A DNA stretch of 5,842 nucleotides. Origin: an uncultured Bacteroidia bacterium. Its GTDB lineage: Bacteria; Bacteroidota; Bacteroidia; Bacteroidales; Prolixibacteraceae. The position numbers and the translations under genes are program-made. Below, one piece after another: positions 1 through 5,738 of this stretch. Every line of letters starts with the position of its first letter. Position 1 is the first letter of the stretch. The stretch is taken from assembly GCA_903859795.1 (NCBI GenBank), contig CAIOOC010000339.1, forward strand, positions 1-5,842. The letters are read 5' to 3'. A model generated the notes under the pieces. It was not told where the DNA came from, made no database searches, and worked only from the letters and a program-made list of their open reading frames with translations.

Positions 1-896
1 CAGAATATAATTTTGATGCCGTATCAGATGCCCTTACACCCAGCAGCTTTAATAAACCAGCCGTCTATCCTGAAATATACAAAGATCTGCAGGTGCAGGA
101 GGTTGAAGTCAAGGGGCACGATGGTGTTATGATTCCACTCTCTATCGTTTATAAGAAGGGTATAAAAATGGATGGAAAAAATCCTTGTCTGCTGGATGGT
201 TACGGGGCCTATGGTATGAGTGCTACGCCTTACTTCAGTGTACTTGAAAACGCCCTTGCCGTTAAGGGTATTGTATATGCAATTCCGCATATACGCGGTG
301 GTAGTGAAAAAGGTGAAGAGTGGTATAAGGCCGGATATAAAACCACTAAACCAAACACATGGAAAGATTTTATCAGTTGTGCTGAATACCTTATCGCAAA
401 AGGGTTTACATCTGCCTCTAAGCTTGCAGGCACCGGAACCAGTGCAGGTGGAATTCTGATATCAAGATCTATCACCGAACGTCCGGATCTGTTTGCTGCC
501 GCAATTTGTAATGTGGGATGTGCCAATGCGATGAGAATGGAATTTGGAGCCAACGGCCCGGTAAACACTCCTGAATTTGGGACCGTGAAGGATAGCGTCG
601 AATGCAAGGCATTATACGAAATGGATGGGGTGCAACATGTTAAGAAGGGCACAAAATATCCTGCTGTAATCTGTGTGGGAGGTTGGAATGATCCACGTGT
701 AGTAGCCTGGGAACCAGGGAAATTTGCAGCAGCCTTGCAAAATGCGACAACTTCCGGTAAACCGGTTTTAATGAAAGTGAACTATGACAATGGGCATTTT
801 ACGGAAGATAGGAATGTAACTTATGCAAACTTTGCCGATCAATTTGCATTCGTGATGTGGCAATGCGGTCATCCCGATTTTCAGCCAAAGAAATAA
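1..896 (+). CDS. Prolyl oligopeptidase-family serine peptidase (S9A), C-terminal part, 5' end outside window
   Basis: The reading frame is open from the first complete codon at position 3, so the GTG at 93 is internal and the gene is cut by the left edge. About 297 residues are visible out of the roughly 700 usual for S9A enzymes: the alpha/beta-hydrolase catalytic domain without most of the beta-propeller. Counting from position 3, the nucleophile is Ser147 in GTSAGG (codon 441-443), the acid is Asp230 in GGWNDPRVVAWEP (690-692) and the base is His265 in NGHF (795-797), so the triad is intact. The LLDGYGAYG segment and HIRGGSEKGEEW are typical family landmarks. Known family role: hydrolysis of short peptides, often after proline. 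The NDPRVxxWEP stretch also resembles oligopeptidase B, so the P1 preference (Pro or Lys/Arg) is not settled. Signal peptide and cellular location cannot be judged. The gene ends at its own terminator (924-969). Confidence 0.93.
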   Translation, partial: EYNFDAVSDALTPSSFNKPAVYPEIYKDLQVQEVEVKGHDGVMIPLSIVYKKGIKMDGKNPCLLDGYGAYGMSATPYFSVLENALAVKGIVYAIPHIRGGSEKGEEWYKAGYKTTKPNTWKDFISCAEYLIAKGFTSASKLAGTGTSAGGILISRSITERPDLFAAAICNVGCANAMRMEFGANGPVNTPEFGTVKDSVECKALYEMDGVQHVKKGTKYPAVICVGGWNDPRVVAWEPGKFAAALQNATTSGKPVLMKVNYDNGHFTEDRNVTYANFADQFAFVMWQCGHPDFQPKK

Positions 897-923
897 AGTC
901 TTATCAATTGGATTAACAATTAT

Positions 924-969
924 AAAAGCCTTTCCCCTGAACATTCTATTTCAGGGGAGGGGCTTTTTT
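924..969 (+). terminator. Intrinsic terminator after the S9A peptidase gene
   Basis: A 17-base arm at 924-940 pairs with 951-967 around a 10-base loop. All positions pair, two of them as G-U wobbles. The core is CCCCTGA/TCAGGGG and the stem ends in a T run (964-969). It lies 28 bases after the stop codon. The A-rich 5' foot gives a weaker U-tract on the other strand, so some bidirectional activity is possible. Confidence 0.9.
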
Positions 970-975
970 AATGCG

Positions 976-1122
976 TTATTTACCGGAATAATGCAATTGA
1001 GCAATCGCATATCGCCCGGGCCGAAAATGATCTGAGCGTGGGAGGATAGTTTCTGTCGAGGATGGAGTCTAAGGATGGAAAAAGGGGACACGACTTTAGC
1101 CGAATCTGTGAACCGGTAATAA
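976..1122. repeat. Possible small MITE/REP-like element bounded by imperfect inverted repeats
   Basis: TTATTTACCGG at 976-986 is, apart from one extra T, the reverse complement of CCGGTAATAA at 1113-1122. The enclosed DNA of about 147 bases includes the GC-richer, purine-rich island and has no gene. Just inside the left end, TGCGTTATT (972-980) can pair with AATAATGCA (987-995, one G-U), and ATGCAATTG (991-999) with CAATCGCAT (1002-1010, one mismatch). The palindrome GCCCGGGC follows at 1014-1021. This fits a non-autonomous repeat element, but no target duplication is evident and a single copy cannot prove mobility. A small RNA or chance are alternatives. Confidence 0.3.
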
Positions 1123-1188
1123 CTGGTAATTATTTCAGAATCCGGAAAAACTGAGACCCTAGTATTAATTTAGTGTTGTGTTTTTCGG

Positions 1189-1196
1189 TACTTTTG
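1189..1196 (+). promoter_or_regulatory. Bacteroidota-type promoter -7 element
   Basis: TACTTTTG matches TAnnTTTG, the -7 consensus of the Bacteroidota primary sigma factor, exactly. A TTTG -33 box is not clear at the expected distance; only TTAA at 1165-1168 is near. If active, transcription would begin near 1202 and leave a leader of about 70 bases before the ATG at 1274. Confidence 0.5.
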
Positions 1197-1273
1197 AACA
1201 ATGAACCATCCATATTGTTTTTATTGAGTTGTATTTTATGTTTAATTGAAATTCAGAAGTCTTTATATAACTC

Positions 1274-2068
1274 ATGAACAAAATCTTACCATCGATTATT
1301 CTAGTTTCATTGTGGATTGCGCCCGGGATAATCCTCGGACAAGAGAATTATGAGATTCAAGTCTACCCTGCTGAAACAATTGAAACAGGATATACAGGAA
1401 TAGAACTTCACAGCAATTTTTCCACTTCGGGACAAGGGATGATTGAAGAGGTTCGTCCCACTGATCATGCCCTTCGACAAACGATCGAATTGACACATGG
1501 CTTCAATTCAAATTTCGAAATAGGATTTTATCAGTTTATCAATACCCAGGGTGGACATGGAATGCAATGGGTTGGGACTCACCTGCGCCCAAAAATAAGG
1601 ATCCCCGAGAAATGGAACTGGCCGGTTGGTATAGCCCTTTCCACTGAAATCGGATACCAGCGTAGAGAATATTCCGCAGATACATGGTCTGTTGAGATTC
1701 GTCCCATTATCGATAAGAATTTCAAACTAATTTACCTCTCATTTAATCCGGTTTTGGGAAAATCTTTAAAGGGGTTGGATGAATCCCAGCCGTTAGACTT
1801 TAGTCCAAGTTGCAAAGTAGCATTTCATATAAATCAGAAAATGGATTTTGGCGCTGAATATTACGGATCACTTGGCCCACTTTTTAATCCATCCAAAATT
1901 CAGGAACAGAAACATGCTGTTTATGCCGCCCTGGATCTTAACCTGCATCCCGATTGGGAATTTAATCTGGGTGCCGGCTGGGGCTTAACACAATCTACTG
2001 ATGGTTTTATCGTAAAGCTGATATTTGGTTATAAATTCGGGAATAAAAATAAACCTGTAAAAGGTTAG
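1274..2068 (+). CDS. Exported protein, probable outer-membrane beta-barrel (MetA/transporter-like)
   Basis: The 264-residue product begins with a signal peptide: a Lys at position 3, a hydrophobic stretch over residues 4-21 and a likely cleavage near Gly22/Gln23 (LGQEN). The mature chain is rich in alternating polar/aromatic-hydrophobic segments typical of transmembrane beta strands, for example around residues 40-50, 81-90, 117-130, 139-160 and 213-255. It ends in a strand GFIVKLIFGYKFG, like a C-terminal barrel strand, followed by a short basic tail. The GAGWGLTQSTDGFIVKLIFGYKF region resembles the end of proteins assigned to the MetA-like phenol-degradation/transporter barrel family. That likeness is from memory and says little about substrate. 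The ATG at 1274 directly precedes the signal peptide; no Shine-Dalgarno is seen. The gene stands alone behind the 1189-1196 promoter element, and I see no clear terminator after it. Barrel assignment is probable, function unknown. Confidence 0.75.
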   Translation: MNKILPSIILVSLWIAPGIILGQENYEIQVYPAETIETGYTGIELHSNFSTSGQGMIEEVRPTDHALRQTIELTHGFNSNFEIGFYQFINTQGGHGMQWVGTHLRPKIRIPEKWNWPVGIALSTEIGYQRREYSADTWSVEIRPIIDKNFKLIYLSFNPVLGKSLKGLDESQPLDFSPSCKVAFHINQKMDFGAEYYGSLGPLFNPSKIQEQKHAVYAALDLNLHPDWEFNLGAGWGLTQSTDGFIVKLIFGYKFGNKNKPVKG

Positions 2069-2243
2069 ACCAATCAATTTTTTCGGTCGCAAATTTAACT
2101 GCCAAATCCGGAAAACTTTGTGATGAAGGTTGAACATGCTACGTTCTTAAGTAATAAGAAAAATAGAAAATAATTTGAATTAACGCAGGCAGGTTTTATT
2201 AGATTCAGTAACTTTATCTATTAAAGCTGTCATCATCGATACT
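2069..2243. other. Intergenic spacer, 175 bases
   Basis: AT-rich DNA between the barrel gene and the DUF3795 gene. I see no strong hairpin terminator. TAACTTTA at 2209-2216 is one mismatch from the TAnnTTTG -7 element and lies 28 bases before the proposed TTG start, but no -33 box is correctly placed, so it is only a weak promoter candidate. Confidence 0.4.
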
Positions 2244-2606
2244 TTGTTAGGATATTGTGGATTGAGGTGCGATACCTGTCAGATTTACCTGGCAACCAAA
2301 GAGCCAGACTTAGACCGGAAGATATCCATGAGAGAAGAGATTGCTGAACAATGTACCAATCACTATGGTATACAAATAAGGTCCCTGGACGTTAACGATT
2401 GTGATGGCTGTCGCTCCACCTCCGGAAAACTCTTTTCAGGCTGTGTGAATTGCATAATCCGAAAATGTGCCATCCAAAGAAAAAATGATAGCTGCGCAAA
2501 CTGCAATGATTACATTTGTGAAGAACTTGCCAAACATCTGTTTATTGATCCCGGAGCTAGGCTCCGACTTGAGGAGATCCGGAAACAACACGGAATTCTA
2601 ACTTAA
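2244..2606 (+). CDS. DUF3795 family cysteine-rich protein, TTG start
   Basis: The 120-residue product matches the layout of DUF3795 proteins: an opening YCGLRCDTCQIYLAT (Cys5, Cys9, Cys12), a middle DCDGC (Cys53, Cys56), and a closing CVNCIIRKCAIQ...CANCNDYIC (Cys67, 70, 75, 84, 87, 92). There are 12 cysteines in all, with Cys37 also present. Spaced CxxC-type pairs suggest metal (zinc or iron-sulfur) binding, which is inferred; the family has no established function. There is no signal peptide, so it should be cytoplasmic. The frame is open back to 2184 but contains no ATG or GTG upstream of the CGL motif. TTG at 2244 puts the motif at the position usual for the family; ATC codons at 2232 and 2235 are rarer alternatives. 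The first in-frame ATG (2328-2330) would lose the conserved N-terminal cysteines. The gene may share a transcript with the lipoprotein gene 39 bases downstream. Confidence 0.88.
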   Translation: MLGYCGLRCDTCQIYLATKEPDLDRKISMREEIAEQCTNHYGIQIRSLDVNDCDGCRSTSGKLFSGCVNCIIRKCAIQRKNDSCANCNDYICEELAKHLFIDPGARLRLEEIRKQHGILT

Positions 2607-2645
2607 CCAATTAATATATATCTAATTTCTACCTATTTAGCCAAA

Positions 2646-3107
2646 GTGAATCTAAAATCTATAGTTATAAAAATTCTTCTTATTGTTATTATCCAGTTTG
2701 ATTCCTGCAAATCTGAGAAAGCGGATTTCACCAACAATTCAAGCCTGATAATTCAAACAGGTTTTGTCTGCGGATGGGGAGCCGGTACCGATTCACTTAG
2801 AATAACAGGAACCACAATTAGGTATGTATACTATATACCTCAGAATTCCCCTATTCCTCAAATTCTAAAAACCAGAAGTGTAACTGTTAAGGAGTGGGAA
2901 GAGATACAAAATTGCGTTCAGTATGACCTATTTACAAAGCTGAACTATAACAGCTGCAACGTTTGTTTCGATGGATGTGATGAATGGCTCCAAATTCAGA
3001 ATGAAAACCTCACTCACAAAATAACATTTGGTAAAGGAATGAAAATAGATACAATCAGCAAGTTACAGCTGAAAATAACAGCTTTGAGGGCAGAATTTAG
3101 TCAATAA
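2646..3107 (+). CDS. Small lipoprotein of unknown function with a CxxCxxxC cluster
   Basis: This 153-residue product starts at GTG 2646, chosen because it gives a complete lipoprotein signal: Lys4 and Lys9, a hydrophobic run at residues 6-18, then QFDSC with Cys21 as the likely lipidated residue. The Phe-Asp at -3/-2 makes the lipobox weak by general rules, but Bacteroidota lipoboxes are loose. The mature part is about 130 residues. It has SLIIQTGFVCGWG (Cys42), an YVYYIP segment, an SVTVKEWEEIQNCV segment (Cys90), NSCNVCFDGC (Cys104, 107, 111), a DEWLQIQ strand and an ITFGKG strand, then a terminal helix. I have a general impression of related hypothetical Bacteroidota proteins but no named domain. 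The cysteines could form disulfides in the periplasm or bind a metal. It follows the DUF3795 gene by 39 bases and lies 135 bases before the peptidase gene. Confidence 0.8.
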   Translation: MNLKSIVIKILLIVIIQFDSCKSEKADFTNNSSLIIQTGFVCGWGAGTDSLRITGTTIRYVYYIPQNSPIPQILKTRSVTVKEWEEIQNCVQYDLFTKLNYNSCNVCFDGCDEWLQIQNENLTHKITFGKGMKIDTISKLQLKITALRAEFSQ

Positions 3108-3242
3108 AAATTTTGCTATTTTGAAAAACAAAAAGCTATTTCGATTGTTACAAATTATTATCATCAAAGTAACATCCAAATTATAATACCCATTAATCTT
3201 TAAAATCTACTATTATTAATTCTTACCCTAAAATTTAATAGG
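3108..3242. other. AT-rich spacer before the cysteine peptidase gene
   Basis: 135 bases of strongly AT-rich DNA without a gene. TTTTG-AAAAA-CAAAA at 3119-3133 could form a weak A/T hairpin, and GCTATTT occurs twice (3115-3121 and 3135-3141). A TTTG at 3112-3115 lies 21 bases before a poor -7 match at 3137, so a promoter is possible but not shown. No ribosome binding site beyond a short AGG next to the ATG is visible. Confidence 0.4.
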
Positions 3243-4214
3243 ATGAAAACACTAACAAATCGTTTTTTTGTTGCAGTATCCCTTTTAGCATTTTTAGTTT
3301 ACGGCTGTTCCAAATCCAGTATAGAATCCTCTAACAATAATTTGATTCAGCCAAATAACCTATCTTCAAACGGAACGCACGTGTATGGCTTGTTACCCAT
3401 GTCCCCGGATCAGTATATGAATCTGCCTCTTTATTCAAAAGAGACATTTCAATCCGGACTTGTTCAAAAGAGCGTAACGCTAAATCCTCCGCATATTTAT
3501 ACGCTTGTTTCTCCGGCTGTCAGAGACCAGGGGCAGATAGGTTCCTGTACTGCATTCTGCGGTGCTGAGGCTGACGAGATACTTTACTATTATAAGTACA
3601 GCGCCTGGCAAAGTATACTATCTCCGGCCTTTATCTACTATTGCGAGCGTGTCCTAATTCAAGGTCAACCCATTTCTGCAGATCTGGGTGCCTACATGGT
3701 TAATATTCCTCAGGCATTGCAAAAATATGGTGATTGTCTGGAAAGTTCATATCTATATCCAAGCAGCAATACATCAACAGCCTATAATACTGCTCCCACC
3801 ACTGCTGCTTTTGCAGAAGGCTTAACTTATAAAATCGGGCAAACGGTTAGCAGCTTTACCCTGATTAATTCAGGCGATACTGCCGCAGTAAAGAATATCT
3901 TACGGGGCAACGTTCCGGTAATGCTGGGATTTAACGTATATGACAATACTGCATATAAATATTTTGAGGGATTGAATACAACCAATTATACGTATAATCC
4001 ACTAACGTCCAGTGGCTCCCTCACAAAAGGAGTGCGATTACTGGGTGGTCATGCGGTGCCGATTATAGGTTATAACGATACGCTTAAGGCATTCCTTTGC
4101 GAGAATTCATGGGGCACCTCATGGGGAAATCACGGCTACTTTTACATGCCATATTCCGTATTCAGGAGCCTGAAAATAGTACCCGGTGGAAGCGTTTATT
4201 ATGCAACACTATAA
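3243..4214 (+). CDS. Lipoprotein papain-like cysteine peptidase (C1 family)
   Basis: The 323-residue product has a lipoprotein signal (MKTLTNR, hydrophobic residues 8-20, lipobox VYGC with Cys22) and then an Asn/Ser-rich linker (residues 23-44). It should therefore be membrane-anchored outside the cytoplasm; inner or outer membrane and surface exposure cannot be told. The peptidase domain begins near residue 85. The oxyanion glutamine is Gln96 and the nucleophile Cys102, in the spacing QGxxGSC seen in papain. The catalytic His270 is in GGHAVPIIGYND and Asn288 in CENSWGTSWGNHGYFYMP. All four key residues are present, so activity is expected. The stretch between lipid anchor and catalytic domain is only about 65 residues and shows no inhibitor I29-type prodomain. 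The Trp that usually follows the nucleophile is Thr103, and Cys106 is extra. It is convergent with the dacB-type gene and ends before a shared terminator. Confidence 0.92.
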   Translation: MKTLTNRFFVAVSLLAFLVYGCSKSSIESSNNNLIQPNNLSSNGTHVYGLLPMSPDQYMNLPLYSKETFQSGLVQKSVTLNPPHIYTLVSPAVRDQGQIGSCTAFCGAEADEILYYYKYSAWQSILSPAFIYYCERVLIQGQPISADLGAYMVNIPQALQKYGDCLESSYLYPSSNTSTAYNTAPTTAAFAEGLTYKIGQTVSSFTLINSGDTAAVKNILRGNVPVMLGFNVYDNTAYKYFEGLNTTNYTYNPLTSSGSLTKGVRLLGGHAVPIIGYNDTLKAFLCENSWGTSWGNHGYFYMPYSVFRSLKIVPGGSVYYATL

Positions 4215-4227
4215 TTATCTTAAATAA

Positions 4228-4243
4228 TTCAGAACATTCTGAA
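4228..4243. repeat. 16-base interrupted palindrome TTCAGAA-CA-TTCTGAA
   Basis: Perfect 7-base inverted repeats separated by two bases lie between the peptidase stop codon and the shared terminator. As RNA it would form a short hairpin with a wider loop. It may assist termination or be a protein site, but at the end of two convergent genes an operator role is unlikely. Confidence 0.45.
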
Positions 4244-4250
4244 CTAAAAT

Positions 4251-4277
4251 AAAAGGGCTCCCGCAAGGAGTCTTTTT
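4251..4277. terminator. Bidirectional intrinsic terminator between convergent genes
   Basis: AAAAGGGCTCC (4251-4261) pairs with GGAGTCTTTTT (4267-4277) over 11 positions, two of them G-U, around the loop CGCAA. A T run closes the plus-strand side, and the AAAATAAAA before the stem gives a U-rich tract on the minus strand. It serves the cysteine peptidase gene (stop at 4214) and the opposing carboxypeptidase gene (stop at 4296). Confidence 0.85.
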
Positions 4278-4295
4278 ATTTCTGACCAAAATCTT

Positions 4296-5738
4296 TTACT
4301 TGCCTGGTCCGGCTGGAGTGGCATCCAAAGTATAGAGTTCATTTATAAGCTCCTCAATGGAGTGTCCTGTTTCTGTCTGCGTACCTTCAAAATTATTTGT
4401 AATAATAGAAAAAATCACTGCCTTCCCTGACGCATTTGCAAAGATCCCAGCCAGACTGCGGACGCGTGTCATGGACCCTGTCTTTGCGCACAGGTTATTT
4501 TCCAATTTGGTCCCTTTAAAGGCATACTGCAGCGTACCGCTCTTCCCTGCAACAGGAAGCGAGTTGAAATAATAATCCCGGTTTGATCCAAGATACATAT
4601 ACCGAAGGACTTCAGCCAATGTTCTTGAGCATATACCATTTGAACGGGATAAACCACTTCCGTCGGTGGGATAGAATCCGTCAATAAAGACTTTCTTTTC
4701 AGTCCAGAATTCCTTTAATGCCGCAACGCTCACTGCCAAATCGGGTACCCCCTTTCTGGCACGCCCGATCTCCAGCAATAAATGCTCTGCAAAAAGGTTC
4801 AAACTCTCATGATTGAGTGGTACAATAAGTTCACGAAGGACCGGTGATTCCTTTTCTGCGATCGGATTAAAATCTGATTCTTTTAAATGCGACACAGTCA
4901 GAATCTTGCCGGACAACTTTATTCCACTAGACTTAAGCACTTTAATAAACTCAATAGCTGCACACCTGGCTGGATCGGGTATTGAAGCTTTTACAACAAA
5001 ATCTGAAGCTCCTTTGGGAATAGTCCCTTCAATGATCTGAGAAAACGAGCCTGGGGCTCCATAAACAACGGTCAGATCGCGATTGCTATTGGCTGATAAA
5101 ACCTTGTTGATTAAACGAAGACTGTCAATCGCCGGTGAAATAGAACTAATTGTAACCGGCTTCCCGGAGTCGCCAGCAGATGAAAAATGAATTCTGTAAA
5201 GGTTATCCGAATAGCTTAGCGAAGAAACGCCTGCGCCATAGTAATTTCCAATATCTTCCCATACCCATCCTCCGGGCACTGAGAATCCATCAAAATTGGA
5301 AAGGTCAACTATAAGGTCTCCATTGATTGATCGAATACCTTTCCGGTCAAGAGCTTTAGCCCAGGATTCAAAGGTGCCCTTATAATATTCTGAAAAGTAC
5401 TCTGAATAAAAGGCGGGATCACATCCACCCCTTAGAACAAGGTCTCCGTCGAGTAAACCTTTTTCTGCAACGATCTGACCATTATACCCGACTTGCGTAT
5501 GAAAACGAAAATCTGGCCCAAGTATTTCGAGTGCTGCAGCGGTAGTTATTACCTTCATTACCGAAGCAGGGACAAGGCTCACTTGTGGAGTCTCAAATAT
5601 AACCCGTCCGGTTTCTGCATCAATCGCATAAACTGAGTATCCTGCATTTTGCATCCCTGAACTTTTAAATACCTGGGATCGGGCAGAAACAATTAAAAAG
5701 AATATAAAAGAGAGGACCAAAAAAATAATTCGTTTCAT
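4296..5738 (-). CDS. dacB: D-alanyl-D-alanine carboxypeptidase/endopeptidase, PBP4 (S13 family)
   Basis: The 480-residue product has the length usual for PBP4-type enzymes and all three penicillin-binding motifs: SxxK at Ser59-Lys62 in VPASVMKV, SxN at Ser312-Asn314 in NHESLNLFAEHLL, and KTG at Lys419-Gly421 in LCAKTGSMT. Other landmarks are GDLVLRGGCDPAF near residue 105, WVWEDIGNYYGAGVSSLSYSDN near 158-179 and DGSGLSRSNG at 359-368. The long insert between SxxK and SxN is characteristic of the S13 family. A signal peptide with a hydrophobic core at residues 4-18 is likely cut around Ala19-Gln22, so the enzyme acts in the periplasm. Known family role: removing the terminal D-Ala from peptidoglycan stem peptides and cleaving D-Ala-meso-DAP cross-links in cell-wall remodelling. 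The ATG at 5736-5738 precedes the signal peptide directly. The gene appears monocistronic in this window; I see no clear promoter motif upstream. Confidence 0.95.
   Translation of the reverse strand: MKRIIFLVLSFIFFLIVSARSQVFKSSGMQNAGYSVYAIDAETGRVIFETPQVSLVPASVMKVITTAAALEILGPDFRFHTQVGYNGQIVAEKGLLDGDLVLRGGCDPAFYSEYFSEYYKGTFESWAKALDRKGIRSINGDLIVDLSNFDGFSVPGGWVWEDIGNYYGAGVSSLSYSDNLYRIHFSSAGDSGKPVTISSISPAIDSLRLINKVLSANSNRDLTVVYGAPGSFSQIIEGTIPKGASDFVVKASIPDPARCAAIEFIKVLKSSGIKLSGKILTVSHLKESDFNPIAEKESPVLRELIVPLNHESLNLFAEHLLLEIGRARKGVPDLAVSVAALKEFWTEKKVFIDGFYPTDGSGLSRSNGICSRTLAEVLRYMYLGSNRDYYFNSLPVAGKSGTLQYAFKGTKLENNLCAKTGSMTRVRSLAGIFANASGKAVIFSIITNNFEGTQTETGHSIEELINELYTLDATPAGPGK

Larger units (their letters stand above)
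897..1273. other. 377-base gap between genes: terminator, inverted-repeat cluster, GC-richer island, promoter
   Basis: I find no convincing gene here. After the terminator come overlapping inverted repeats (971-1021). A G-rich island follows: bases 1011-1110 are 52% G+C by hand count, against 25% for 1161-1260. Three copies of RAGGATRG occur in the island, at 1042-1049, 1058-1065 and 1071-1078. A ten-base near-tandem repeat (CCGGTAATAA, CTGGTAATTA) lies at 1113-1132. The last 110 bases are AT-rich leader DNA carrying a promoter -7 element at 1189-1196. Reverse-strand frames through the island stay open for only about 40-60 codons and lack a good start. Confidence 0.7.

Noticed and set aside
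93..95. GTG as the start of the S9A peptidase gene
   Set aside because: The frame is open upstream to the window edge with family-typical sequence (FNKPAVYPEIYKD), so this GTG is an internal valine codon.
230..652. 140-codon open frame on the minus strand inside the S9A peptidase gene
   Set aside because: It lies wholly antisense to a gene with an intact catalytic triad, and its translation shows no recognisable domain; it is a frame shadow.
978..1110. Reverse-strand frames through the GC-rich island (translations such as PSLDSILDRNYPP) as a small gene or a transposase remnant
   Set aside because: About 40-60 codons, no convincing start and no identifiable domain; more likely non-coding.
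1139..2115. AATCCGGAAAA at 1139-1149 and 2105-2115 as direct repeats flanking the barrel gene, suggesting insertion of a cassette
   Set aside because: An 11-base AT-rich match around a common TCCGGA core; TCCGGAAAAC also occurs at 2421-2430 inside a gene, so chance is the better explanation.
2244..4214. DUF3795 protein, lipoprotein and cysteine peptidase as one novel system
   Set aside because: The 135-base AT-rich spacer before the peptidase and the lack of any functional link argue against one operon; only the first two genes are close together.
4469..4684. Short open frames on both strands inside the dacB-type gene (also 4357-4572 and 4813-5040)
   Set aside because: All lie within a full-length gene with the three penicillin-binding motifs; no independent support.
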